This document shows, piece by piece, positions 13,485 to 22,083 of a DNA stretch of 26,171 nucleotides. The stretch comes from Pseudomonadota bacterium. Lineage in GTDB: Bacteria; Myxococcota; Polyangia; Polyangiales; Polyangiaceae. The notes beneath the pieces were generated by a model. That model ran no database searches and had not been told where the DNA came from. It saw only the letters and a list, made by a program, of their open reading frames with translations. Location: assembly GCA_023419055.1 (NCBI GenBank), contig JAEZYO010000043.1, forward strand, positions 1 to 26,171, read 5' to 3'. The stretch's first letter is position 1; each line of letters starts with the position of its first letter. The position numbers and the translations under genes are program-made.

Positions 13485-14432
13485 ATGAACGGTGTTTCGA
13501 TTGACGCGCTTTACGACGGATTCGTTGCTTCACTGCCGCCCGCGCTGCGGCCGCTTGCTCGGCGCTTGCCTCACGCTTTGCGGCTCGCGCCGCTGAAGGG
13601 CGCTCGCTGGCGCGATGTCTTCAACCACGAGGTCACCCTCGGCGCGCCATGGATGATCGCCGAAGCCTTTCCCAAGGCCACGACGGCGCGGGCGCACGGC
13701 GCGACGCTCGCACACGCGCTCGCGATCATCGAGGCGTTCGGGAGCGATCGCGTCGCTGATGGCCAAGTGCCCGGAGATCCGGAGCTCTTGTGCCTGCTCG
13801 AGCACATCAGATTCGCACGCAACCGGGCGCTCGCGAGGGTGAACTCCGGTGCCGAAGCTGACATGTGGGCGGCGGACAAGACGACGCACGCTTCGATCCT
13901 CGAGGAACGCTCCGTGCTCGCCGCGGCCATGCCGATCGACTTCGCCGAGTACGAGCGCATTTCTTTGGGCAAACAAGCGGTCGGGTTTCCAGCGTCGCGT
14001 GCTCTCGCGGGAGCCATCGGCGCTTCGCCGCAGACGGTCCGCGAAATCGATCAGCTGCTCGAGGGCGTGTGGCTCGGACTGCAGTTCGAGGACGACGTCT
14101 TCGATTGGGAGGACGATTTTCGCGTCGGCGGTGCGTGGGCGGTCTGCTTGGCCGCCCATTTCGGGTTCGCGGCGCCGGCGGACGCCGGGCTCGAAGCGGT
14201 GCGTCGGGCCGTCTTCGAATCCGGAATCTTGTGCTTCATGCTCGAACGGGCGCACGCTTGCTACCGTTCTGCGTCGCAGCACGCGCGAGCGCTCGGTGCG
14301 CACCGGTTGGCTGCGTGGGCGAGCTCGCGGGAGGATCGCCTCGTGCGCCTGATCGAGCTCGAGTCGGAGCACGCGGGTTATTCGGTGCGTGTTCGACAAC
14401 TCGGGCCTTGGGCCATGGAGGTCCTCGCGTGA
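13485..14432 (+). CDS. Class I isoprenoid-synthase-like protein
   Basis: The ATG at 13485 gives 315 residues; an in-frame start at 13428 adds a non-protein-like prefix. The all-helical sequence has features of the class I isoprenoid synthase fold. The segment ISLGKQAVGFPASRALAGAIG (interrupted here: residues 159-179) resembles the GK-containing helix of polyprenyl synthases. It is followed by LLEGVWLGLQFEDDVFDWED (191-210), very like the second Asp-rich motif (lGlaFQ-x-x-DDxxD), with D203, D204 and D207 present. The first Asp-rich motif is degenerate: HALAIIEAFGSDRVADGQ (residues 77-94) has E and D residues but no DDxxD. It may condense, cyclise or transfer a prenyl diphosphate, or only bind one. 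Canonical farnesyl or geranylgeranyl synthases differ too much for it to be one. It is coupled to the S8 gene by a 4-nt overlap. Confidence 0.7.
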   Translation: MNGVSIDALYDGFVASLPPALRPLARRLPHALRLAPLKGARWRDVFNHEVTLGAPWMIAEAFPKATTARAHGATLAHALAIIEAFGSDRVADGQVPGDPELLCLLEHIRFARNRALARVNSGAEADMWAADKTTHASILEERSVLAAAMPIDFAEYERISLGKQAVGFPASRALAGAIGASPQTVREIDQLLEGVWLGLQFEDDVFDWEDDFRVGGAWAVCLAAHFGFAAPADAGLEAVRRAVFESGILCFMLERAHACYRSASQHARALGAHRLAAWASSREDRLVRLIELESEHAGYSVRVRQLGPWAMEVLA

Positions 14433-16264
14433 GGCGGGACTGGGAGTTCGACTTCGCGCCTCTCGATTGCTATCGAGAGGGCGACCGTGTGGAGACGGAC
14501 TTCGTGGTCGCCACCGAAGCCGACGTCGATCCAGCGGTTCTCGTGGCCGCGCTCGGCGGTCTATCCGAGCGCATCGAGGTCACGCCCCTTTTGAGCGCGC
14601 ACCCTCTGTATTGGTCCAGGGTCGAGCTCGGAACCGGAGCGACCAGCGCGACCGTGGCGGAGCTCGTGACGATCGCCGGGGTGGGGTTGCGCTACGTGAC
14701 GAGCAGCGTCGCGGGAAGTCAGCGACTCGTCCCCGCGGCTGACTTTTCCCGTGCGCGTCCGAGGCGGGGGAGGGGGTGGCCGGTCCGCGCTCCGCGAGAG
14801 GTTCAGCCCAGCCAGACTCCCGGCGGCTGGTTTCTCGGTCCTCTCGGCGCGAATGTCGATCGCGACGTGTGCGGGACGGGGGCGGGGACGCGCCTCGCAG
14901 TCATCGACAACGACGCACGCGAGATCGACTCGCTCGACTTGGAATCGCAGGTCTTGATCGGCGTTCATCGCGTCCCGCGCGCAAGCTCCCACGGCGCGCT
15001 GGCCGTTGGCTGGGCGGTCGGCACTGCGCCTCGGCAGAGCGGAAAACGCTTCTTCGGCGTGGCGCCCGATGCTTCGGCACGGCTCTACTGCGTGCCGAAG
15101 CCCGGTTCACGGCTCTTCGACGTGCCGATCGCGATCGTGCGAGCCGTGGATGACGGCGCGGACGTCGTGCTGTGTGCGACTTACCTGGACGGCGAGACGA
15201 GCCCCCTCTGGGAAGACGCGCTCGAATTCGCGCGCCGTCTCGGAAGGTACGGTCGCGGCAGCGCCGTGGTCATCCCGTCGAGTCGTGAGCTCTCGAGCCC
15301 GGGGACCTCGCTACACGCCAGTCTGAGTCTCGGTCCTGCGGAGCCTGCCAGCGATCCGCGCGTGTTTTGCGTCGGTCCGAGCTCGTGTGACGGGGGCTGG
15401 TTCCTCTGGCGCGATCGGAAGGGCAAGCTGCATCCGTTCGCGAACCGCGGACCGGCGTTGCGCTGGCTCGCTCCAGGCGACGACATGCCGTACCCGTTCT
15501 CCGACGTCGAGCGCCCCATCCACGCGGAGTCGAGTGGCGCGGCGGCCGTTGCGGCTGGTGTATTGCTGCTCGTTCTCGCGCAGAATCCGGAGCTGACGGT
15601 CGACGAGCTGGAGGACGTGGTCACTCGTACGGTCACGCCGCTCGACCCGGCCCACGGCGCGGCGTCACGTGACCTTGCCGACGCTCGGGATCTGCTGCCG
15701 ACTGGGATCGACGCCGACGGACACAACGTGAAGCACGGCTACGGCCGCATGGACGCGGCGCTCGCGGTCGCCGCGGCTCGAGATCCCGTCGCTGCCACGC
15801 TTGCCTTCATGGGAGAGCGTCGGGCCGCGCTACTCTGGTCGCAGTGTGCCCAGCGATTTTACGGGGCAGCTTTTGGTAGAGCCGCGGCGCGGTTACTCCT
15901 CCGCGACCCGAGCGCGCGGCACGCGCTCGCGGCCTGTGCCCGGGCCCTCAGGGTTTGGTCCTTGACCAAAGAGAGTCCCCCAACTCCTTCGGGCGCCCTG
16001 ATGCGGCAAATCCTCGTCGCGCTGCGGCTGTTTCAGTCCTCCAGGTGGGGTCTCGTCGGACAGCCTGGGGTGGCGTTTCAGGAAGAACTCGCGAAGCTCA
16101 CCCGTGCGCTCCTGGGGAAGGACCCACGCCTGTTCGAGCGGGACATGCTCGGTGTCGCAGCCAGCTTGCAGCTGAGGCGGCCCCACCTTGTCCGTCGTGT
16201 AAAGGTGATCGACGACGCATCTGGGGCTCCCGTAGCGACGGAACGGGACCTTTCGCTGGCCTAA
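14429..16264 (+). CDS. Atypical subtilisin-fold (S8) serine protease
   Basis: The start is GTG 14429, overlapping the synthase stop (GTGA), with GGAGG at 14417-14421; the longer frame to 13865 is a shadow. The 611-aa protein has no signal peptide, so it is probably cytoplasmic. Residues ~1-140 are an unknown, prodomain-like region. The S8 domain runs from ~150 to 450: D160 in LAVIDND, H188 in SSHGALAVG, S369 in ESSGAAAVAAG, FANRGPALRWLAPG, and the usual closing HGYGRMDAALAV. Flanking residues deviate: DND for DTG, HGA for HGT, ESSG for GTSM. The oxyanion Asn normally in AAGN is not seen (VIPSSRELS). A ~160-residue C-terminal extension is helical and of unknown function. It could be a specialised processing protease or a pseudo-protease; coupling to the isoprenoid enzyme suggests a shared pathway. 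Confidence 0.82.
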   Translation: MRRDWEFDFAPLDCYREGDRVETDFVVATEADVDPAVLVAALGGLSERIEVTPLLSAHPLYWSRVELGTGATSATVAELVTIAGVGLRYVTSSVAGSQRLVPAADFSRARPRRGRGWPVRAPREVQPSQTPGGWFLGPLGANVDRDVCGTGAGTRLAVIDNDAREIDSLDLESQVLIGVHRVPRASSHGALAVGWAVGTAPRQSGKRFFGVAPDASARLYCVPKPGSRLFDVPIAIVRAVDDGADVVLCATYLDGETSPLWEDALEFARRLGRYGRGSAVVIPSSRELSSPGTSLHASLSLGPAEPASDPRVFCVGPSSCDGGWFLWRDRKGKLHPFANRGPALRWLAPGDDMPYPFSDVERPIHAESSGAAAVAAGVLLLVLAQNPELTVDELEDVVTRTVTPLDPAHGAASRDLADARDLLPTGIDADGHNVKHGYGRMDAALAVAAARDPVAATLAFMGERRAALLWSQCAQRFYGAAFGRAAARLLLRDPSARHALAACARALRVWSLTKESPPTPSGALMRQILVALRLFQSSRWGLVGQPGVAFQEELAKLTRALLGKDPRLFERDMLGVAASLQLRRPHLVRRVKVIDDASGAPVATERDLSLA

Positions 16265-16276
16265 GGTCCCGGTTTT
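16244..16276 (+). terminator. Probable terminator at the end of the S8 gene
   Basis: CGGGACC (16244-16250) and GGTCCCG (16265-16271) form a perfect 7-bp GC-rich stem with a 14-nt loop that contains the TAA stop, followed by GTTTTC. The short T-run right after the stem fits a factor-independent terminator of the synthase/S8 unit. It separates that unit from the kinase genes. Confidence 0.5.
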
Positions 16277-16404
16277 CTGGAATTTCGGCGGCGGAGGCCT
16301 GTTGAAGCCCCGGCCATTACCCAATGGAAGCTGGGACGATGCGGGCGTATTCTCAATCCCGTTCGTCTGGCGCCGGTCCTGCGGCCGGAGTTCAGCGCTC
16401 GACC

Positions 16405-18720
16405 ATGAAGTCGCCCAACCGCCTCCTCTGGCCGCTCGGGGTCATGTTGACTCTCGTCGCCACGATTGCGATTCGCAATGCGGTTGCCTGGTATGACCGT
16501 CCGGTTCCCGGCGTTCTGGTCGACGTGAGCGGCTCGATCTCTTCACTCGGGCTCCCCGAGTGGCAGGGCGCCAAGCTCGGGCTCCAGTTCCCGCAACAGA
16601 TCCTCCCGAGCTCAGAGCCGTCGCGAGCGGGCAGCTTGGAACGGACGCGCGCCTGGGATCGGGCAACGGCCGCCGTACCCGTGGGAAGCAAGCTCGAAGC
16701 TCGTCTCGAGGCTGGCGAAAAGACGCGCTCGATCAGCCTGCTTATGCACCCGATAGAACCGCTCGCCTGGTGGCTCTACGGTGGGGGACCCATCATTGCC
16801 GGGTTGCTCTACGGAGGGGCGGCCCTCATCGCGCTCTGGGCAAGCCCGCGGGGGCGGCTCGCCAGGACGTTCGCGATCTTCAGCATCAGCTTCGGTTTTT
16901 TCCTGCTTTCGCTGTTCGACGTCCACACGCAGCGTTCGCTCGCGCATGTGTTCTTCTGGTCGTTCGCTTTCATGCCCTGGACCATGGTGCTCCTGATCCT
17001 GCGGCTTCCGGACGACGTCCCGTTGTTGCGCCGGTTCCCCGCGCTCGAGCCGGCGGGCTATGCCATCGCGGCGTGCCTGGCCGCGGCGTGCAGCATCACG
17101 TACGAGACGGGAGGCAATACCCAGCCGCTGCAGGTCGTCTTAACCTCGATCCTGATTCTGGCAGGGCTGGTCTTCACGGCGATCTTCGCGGTGCGTTTCG
17201 CCCGCGCCCGCGCGGAGCGGCGGCAAGCACTCCTGCCCCTGCTGCTGTCGATGACTCCGCCCTACGTCATCGGGGCGATCGGGTTGGCGCTGGGCGGTGG
17301 TGAGACCAAGGGATCCATGGATCTCTTGACGTGGCCGGCCATTACTTTCGCACCCCTGGCAAGCGTCTACGCCTTCGTTCGCTACGATCTCTGGGGAAGC
17401 AGGGCGCTCCTATCGCGAATCGCGACGCACGTCGCGCTCGGTCTCCTGGCTTGTGTCGCCGCCATCGCGACCGCGGCGGCCCTCGCTGGCAGCATCGGGT
17501 TGAGTTTTCGCGACGCGCTAGCCGGTGCGGCGGTGAGCACGCTCCTCGGCGTGACCTTGATGGCGGCCGCGCGACGCCTGAGTGACTCGACCATCTTTCG
17601 CTCGAGAGCGGAGTACAAGCCGACCATCGAGCAGCTCAGCCTGGAGCTGCTCATGATCACCTCGCCGGACGAGGTCGCCCGCGCGATCGAGCGCACGGTC
17701 AAGCGTTGGTTGCCGTGCGATCGAGTCGATCTGACGCTCGAAGGGGAGGCCACGAGCGGCGAAATGGAGGTCGCGGCACCGCACCCCGGAGCTGCTCCGC
17801 GGCACGCCGAAGACCCGGCTCTCAAGGACATCCAGCTCGCGGTTGCGTTCGGCGGCCGCTCGCTGGCGAGGCTGGACGTGGGACCCAAGCGCGGCGGAGC
17901 CCTCTTCACGAGCGAGGATATCGACCTACTGCGGACGATTGCCAACCAGGGGGCGCTGGCGATCGCACACGCCAAGGCCTATCAAGAGCTCGAGGAGCGC
18001 CGGCGCCAGCAAGCTCAGGCCTGGCGCGGTGAGAGAGAAGCGTTGGTCGAAACCGTCGCCGCAGAAATCGCACACGAGATCCGGTATCCCATCAACTACT
18101 TCCGTAGTGTGTTCGAGCGCGGCGCCAAGGGCGACGTCCTGGACGCCGAGGACATCGACGTCGGACGGGAAGAGGTCGACCGGCTCGAGCGCCTGGTTTC
18201 GGGGCTGCGGCGGATGGCGGCGCATCGCCTCGATCGCGCGGCGATTCCGCTCCTCGAACTGTGCGCGCGCGCGGAGACGCTGCTCCGTGACGCGCTTTCG
18301 AGCCGCTCACTCGAGTTCGAGGTGAATCCGAGCGTGGTCGTGCGCTGCGATCTAGACAAGGTGATCCAGGTGCTGGTGAACTTGATCTCCAACGCCCTCG
18401 AGGCAGCCGGGGCTCAAGGCAGGGTGGGCGTCACCTGGCACGAGACGGACGCGGGGGGAGAGCTCGTCGTGTGGGACGACGGACCGGGCTTCTTGGGTGA
18501 CCCCGCGCGCCTCTTTGCACCCTGGTTCACGACCAAGCAGCGCGGGACGGGCCTCGGGCTGGCGATCGCTCACCGCCTCGTGCGAGCGCACGGTTGGAAC
18601 ATCACGGCGCAGCGCCGCGACGATCGCACCGCCTTCGTCATCACGGTTCGGCGTGAAGACATCGTTCACGTGGTCGGCGCCTCGGAGCATGGCACTCTCG
18701 CGGAAGCCGAGGTCGCTTGA
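16405..18720 (+). CDS. Multi-pass membrane sensor histidine kinase with GAF-like domain
   Basis: The ATG at 16405 (MKSPNRLLWPLG) is the most plausible start, directly before the first membrane helix; upstream in-frame ATGs at 16324 and 16339 add a Ser-rich prefix. The 771-aa product has helix 1 at ~7-28, then ~90 periplasmic residues that look PDZ-like, then a block of about eight or nine helices (~118-375). A GAF-like segment (~400-525) ends in LFTSEDIDLLRTIANQGALAI, followed by a coiled coil. The kinase core has H557 in EIAHEIRYPIN, N-box NLISNALEAAG, DDGPGF, FAPWFTTK and GTGLGLAI, so it should be active. It is coupled by TTGA overlap to a sigma-54 response regulator, surely its partner. 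The signal is unknown; the membrane array suggests a lipid, small molecule or membrane state. Confidence 0.92.
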   Translation: MKSPNRLLWPLGVMLTLVATIAIRNAVAWYDRPVPGVLVDVSGSISSLGLPEWQGAKLGLQFPQQILPSSEPSRAGSLERTRAWDRATAAVPVGSKLEARLEAGEKTRSISLLMHPIEPLAWWLYGGGPIIAGLLYGGAALIALWASPRGRLARTFAIFSISFGFFLLSLFDVHTQRSLAHVFFWSFAFMPWTMVLLILRLPDDVPLLRRFPALEPAGYAIAACLAAACSITYETGGNTQPLQVVLTSILILAGLVFTAIFAVRFARARAERRQALLPLLLSMTPPYVIGAIGLALGGGETKGSMDLLTWPAITFAPLASVYAFVRYDLWGSRALLSRIATHVALGLLACVAAIATAAALAGSIGLSFRDALAGAAVSTLLGVTLMAAARRLSDSTIFRSRAEYKPTIEQLSLELLMITSPDEVARAIERTVKRWLPCDRVDLTLEGEATSGEMEVAAPHPGAAPRHAEDPALKDIQLAVAFGGRSLARLDVGPKRGGALFTSEDIDLLRTIANQGALAIAHAKAYQELEERRRQQAQAWRGEREALVETVAAEIAHEIRYPINYFRSVFERGAKGDVLDAEDIDVGREEVDRLERLVSGLRRMAAHRLDRAAIPLLELCARAETLLRDALSSRSLEFEVNPSVVVRCDLDKVIQVLVNLISNALEAAGAQGRVGVTWHETDAGGELVVWDDGPGFLGDPARLFAPWFTTKQRGTGLGLAIAHRLVRAHGWNITAQRRDDRTAFVITVRREDIVHVVGASEHGTLAEAEVA

Positions 18721-20117
18721 GGATTCTGGTCCTCGACGATCAGCGCAGCGCGAGGAGAGTGCTCAAGCATCTCCTCTCGTCTTTGCCGAACCTCGAGGTC
18801 GTCGAAGCCTCTACGGTGCAAGAGGCGCAGGAGAAGGTCGAGAGCACGCCACCGGACGCGCTGCTGCTCGACATCCGTTTGTCGGACGATCCGACCGATC
18901 GTGGCGGGCTCGAGTTCTTGAAATGGGTGAGGGACAGCGGGCGCACCACGCCGGCGGTGATGATCACTGCCTCCACCGAGCTCGCCGAAATCCGTGAAGC
19001 GATGCGTCGAGGGGCGACGGACTACGTGCTCAAGGACGAGCTGGGTCCGGAGATGCTCCTACCGATCGTCGAAGGAATTCGGGAGAAGCTCCAGCTCAAA
19101 GGCGAGATCAAGCGCCTGCGGGAGCACATCGACAAGGACTTCGGTCCTGGAGCGCTCGTCGGCTCTTCCTCGTCTATGGAGCGCGTTCGCCGACTCGTGG
19201 CCCGCGTGGCGGACGCCGATGCACCCGTGCTGATTCGAGGCGAAACGGGCAGCGGCAAGGAGATGGTGGCGCGCGCGATCCACCACGCCGGGAAGCGCAG
19301 CACGGAGCCCTTCGTAGCCGTCAACTGTTCTGCGTTGCCTGGCAGCTTGATCGAGTCTCTCGTCTTCGGGCACCAGCGCGGCGCCTTCACGGGCGCCGTC
19401 CAGCGCATGAGGGGGCAGCTCGAGCTCGCTGCGAACGGTACTTTGCTGCTCGACGAGATCGCGGAGATGCCCATCGAGCTCCAGGCGAAGCTCTTGCGAG
19501 TGCTCGAGGACCGAAAATTTCGCCCGCTGGGGGCCGAGGAGGAGCTGCCACTCAAGGCGCGCGTGCTCGCGGCGACGCACGTCGATCTCGAGCGCCGCAT
19601 CAGCGAGGGCACCTTCCGTGAGGACCTTTTCTACCGCCTGAACGTCGTCGCCATCGAGGTGCCGACCCTGTCTCAGCGGGAGGACGACGTGCTCGAGCTG
19701 CTCCACGCGTTTGCCTCGAACTTGCCACGCCGGCTGCGTTTCAGCGGCCCAGCCGTCGATTGGATCCGGCGGCGGCGTTGGCCCGGAAACGTGCGAGAGC
19801 TCAGGAATGCGGTCGAGCGCTTGGGGCTGCTCGCCGAAAGTGATTTGATCGACGTCCCGGCGCTCGAGGAGTTGATCGGCGACAACGCCGGGCACTCGAC
19901 GCGGGAAGTCGACAAGATGGCGAAATTGATCTTGGCGCTCCCCAACAAGCTCGGATCCAAGCTCGACGTCATCGAGCGCGCGGTGCTCCATCACGCCATC
20001 GAGATGTGCAGCGGAAACAAGAGCGCTGCCGCGCGCTTGATCGGCGTTCACCGGAAATCGCTCGATCGAAGGCTCGATCGGTTGAGCGAGCCGGATCTCG
20101 AAGTTTCCGAGGACTGA
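18717..20117 (+). CDS. NtrC-family sigma-54-dependent response regulator
   Basis: The TTG start at 18717 overlaps the kinase stop by 4 nt, with GAGG at 18709-18712 ahead of it; the first codons already encode the receiver strand (MRILVLDD). The 466-aa protein has a receiver (D7, D8, phosphoacceptor D52, T84, K106) and an AAA+ domain with Walker A GETGSGKE (175-182), GAFTGA loop (222-227) for sigma-54 contact, Walker B LLLDE (D246-E247), DLFYRLNVV and WPGNVREL. It ends in a Fis-type helix-turn-helix (GNKSAAARLIGVHRKSL). All key residues are present, so it should activate sigma-54 promoters when phosphorylated. No -24/-12 element (TGGC-N8-TTGC) was found upstream of neighbouring genes by eye, so its targets may be elsewhere. 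Confidence 0.95.
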   Translation: MRILVLDDQRSARRVLKHLLSSLPNLEVVEASTVQEAQEKVESTPPDALLLDIRLSDDPTDRGGLEFLKWVRDSGRTTPAVMITASTELAEIREAMRRGATDYVLKDELGPEMLLPIVEGIREKLQLKGEIKRLREHIDKDFGPGALVGSSSSMERVRRLVARVADADAPVLIRGETGSGKEMVARAIHHAGKRSTEPFVAVNCSALPGSLIESLVFGHQRGAFTGAVQRMRGQLELAANGTLLLDEIAEMPIELQAKLLRVLEDRKFRPLGAEEELPLKARVLAATHVDLERRISEGTFREDLFYRLNVVAIEVPTLSQREDDVLELLHAFASNLPRRLRFSGPAVDWIRRRRWPGNVRELRNAVERLGLLAESDLIDVPALEELIGDNAGHSTREVDKMAKLILALPNKLGSKLDVIERAVLHHAIEMCSGNKSAAARLIGVHRKSLDRRLDRLSEPDLEVSED

Positions 20118-20141
20118 GCGTCCACGGCTAGCGCGGAGCGC

Positions 20142-21467
20142 TCAATCGCGCGCGCGTACGCGCATCCTCAGGCCGCCTTTCGGGCGAATCGAGACGAAGG
20201 CTTCGGGTTCGACGGTGCGGTTCGCCGGGAGTTCCAGGCGAAAGCGTTTCGTGATGGTCGAAACGACGGTGCCGAGCTCCAACAGGGCTAGCCGCGCCCC
20301 GACGCAACCGCGAGGTCCGGCGCCGAACGGCAGGAACGCGAGGCGCGGGATCTCTCGCTCCCGGAGCTCCGAGAAGCGATCCGGATCGAAGCGCTCCGGA
20401 TCCCGGTAGTAGCGAGGGTCGCCGTGAAGGAGGTACGGCGAGATGATGATGACGTCCTTCGGTTCCACGACATGGCCCTTCAGCGTTTCACGCTCGTGCG
20501 GCGAGCGGTTGAACGCCCAGATCGGGTTCGACCGGCGAAGCGACTCCTTCACGACCATCATGGCGTAATCCGGTATGCCGGCCTCTGAATCTGAAACGGC
20601 TGCTTCGAGGCGGTGTCTCACTTCGGGGTCGCGGGAGAGGTGGTACCAGGTCCACGTGAGCGCATTGGCCGTCGTTTCGACGCCCGCGAGGAAGAGGGTC
20701 CGGAGCTCGTCACTCAGCGCCTCTGCGGGCAGAGGAGGGGCTTCATCACCCTTCGGGAACAGCAAGCTCGACAGCAAGTCTCCTCGGTCCACCGGAGCGC
20801 GCCGGCGCTCCTTCACCACTTCATCGAGGACTTCGTTCACCACGGCGCCCGCCTTGGCAAGCTCCCGGTTCATGGCAGTAGGAAGCCATCGAGGTGGGAC
20901 AAAGCCGGAGTTGAAGAGCTTGGCCGCGGCGGTTTGGAGTTTCACCAACGCCGCCGTCAAACGCTCGATTTCGGGGCTGACATCCGCTCCGAACAACATC
21001 TCTGCGGTCATGCCGATGGTGATCCTCGCCATCTCGGCTTCGACGTCGATTTCCTCTCCCGCGCGCCAGCGTGAGGCCACGGCGTCGCTATGACGTTCCG
21101 CAATCTTCGCGTAGCTCTTCAGCCTCTCGCCATCGAACCCGGTTTGAACCAGGAGGCGCCGCTGCTGGTGCACCTCTCCCTCGCTCACCATCAAGCCGTT
21201 GCCCATCACCCTGCCGAAAATGTCGCGAGTGAGCGCGCTCTTCGCGTACTTGCTCGCCTTTTCGATCAAGATTTCGTCGAGGAGCTCGAGATCGTTCACG
21301 ACGATCGCCTTCATGGGACCGACGGTGAACTGATAGACGTCGCCGAACTCGTCCGCGCAGCGCTTCAAGAAGCCGAGTTTGTCTGCCTGAAACTGTCGAG
21401 CGCTGCCGACGATGAACTGTCCCTTCGGGCCAGGGATCGGGCGCGCTTCCTTCGTACGGTCCACCAT
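20142..21467 (-). CDS. Cytochrome P450
   Basis: The ATG at 21467 has GGAGG about 8 nt upstream (cgcGGAGGcggcgtc) and begins MVDRTKEARPIPGPKG, with the Pro-rich hinge expected near the N-terminus; an open extension to 21515 is not needed. The 441-aa soluble protein has I-helix AGVETT (261-266; Glu-Thr-Thr in the oxygen-activation site), the ExxR pair E308/R311, the PERFDPDRF segment and the haem loop FLPFGAGPRGCVG with ligand C388. It is a typical bacterial monooxygenase needing external redox partners; none is encoded nearby. Substrate is unknown, and fatty-acid or terpenoid hydroxylation are possible. The gene converges on the sigma-54 regulator (24 nt between stops) and lies 44 nt downstream of a decayed gene on its own strand. 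Confidence 0.96.
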   Translation of the reverse strand: MVDRTKEARPIPGPKGQFIVGSARQFQADKLGFLKRCADEFGDVYQFTVGPMKAIVVNDLELLDEILIEKASKYAKSALTRDIFGRVMGNGLMVSEGEVHQQRRLLVQTGFDGERLKSYAKIAERHSDAVASRWRAGEEIDVEAEMARITIGMTAEMLFGADVSPEIERLTAALVKLQTAAAKLFNSGFVPPRWLPTAMNRELAKAGAVVNEVLDEVVKERRRAPVDRGDLLSSLLFPKGDEAPPLPAEALSDELRTLFLAGVETTANALTWTWYHLSRDPEVRHRLEAAVSDSEAGIPDYAMMVVKESLRRSNPIWAFNRSPHERETLKGHVVEPKDVIIISPYLLHGDPRYYRDPERFDPDRFSELREREIPRLAFLPFGAGPRGCVGARLALLELGTVVSTITKRFRLELPANRTVEPEAFVSIRPKGGLRMRVRARD

Positions 21468-21511
21468 GACGCCGCCTCCGCGATAACACGTTCGGATCGA
21501 ATCACTCAAGC

Positions 21512-21955
21512 TCACTTCTTTCTCTCAAGCTCGGCGATCTCTCGGAGCACGCCCTTCATCCCGGTTTCCGTGGCAATCCGCCGAGCAGCTTCCAATGGAG
21601 TGACGGCGAGCTCCGGTCTTTCTCGGAGCCGGTGGAGCCGGGCGATCTCGAGGTGCAGCGCGCCTCTTCCGGAATCGCGTCCATTCTCCGCGCGAGACGC
21701 AGCGCCGTTTCGGTGTGGTCGAGCGCTCGATCGAAGGCTTCGAGGCTCCGGGCGAGCATGGCGAGGGTCAGTTGGTTGATGCCCGTTACTGCACAAAGGC
21801 AGCCGCAGACCCCCGCAGCCCCCCACGTATTGGTGGTAGGGCAGGAGGAGCTCATAGAAGCTGCGAGCGTGTTGGGGGGCGCTAATTTCAGCTGCTACGC
21901 GACCGAGTATTACAAACCAGGGTAGCCACGCAGGATCACAGTCGCGTCGAGCGGA
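21512..21955 (-). pseudogene. Frameshifted C-terminal remnant of an ATPase/TPR-type regulator
   Basis: Three segments in alternating frames align in order with the last ~140 residues of the regulator at 22487-25516. The first is WLPWFVILGRVAAEIS (cf. WLCWYVVLGRALVEMS). The second, in another frame, is VCGCLCAVTGINQLTLAML (cf. VCGTVGAVVGHVSLTLGML), continuing to PEEAR. The third, back in the first frame, is HLEIARLHRLRERPELA and ATETGMKGVLREIAELER (cf. ATEMGMKKLL). The first break is a 1-nt gain in a C-run (21819-21824 or 21810-21814); the second is a 1-nt loss near 21656. No winged-helix or ATPase part exists upstream, so this is a truncated second copy. Because both breaks are single-base, a sequencing or assembly error cannot be excluded, but it would not restore the missing N-terminal part. 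Confidence 0.78.
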
Positions 21956-22083
21956 TCCTGACGGGCGCCAAGGGATCTGAGCGTGATCGAGCGGCTCGAT
22001 GCTTGGGAGAATGAGTGGTTCTCGATCATCAGCGATGCGCTCGAGCGACACCATCCAGCGGTTCATGATCGTTCTTCCTGAAC

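Noticed and set aside
20115..20144. TGAGCG/CGCTCA inverted repeat joining the two convergent stop codons
   Set aside because: The 6-bp arms with an 18-nt spacer and no T-run are too weak to call a bidirectional terminator.
21967..22066. Start of the - strand remnant at ATG 22066 as a real gene start
   Set aside because: Residues between 22066 and about 21955 show no similarity to the related regulator in any frame, so the ATG appears fortuitous.
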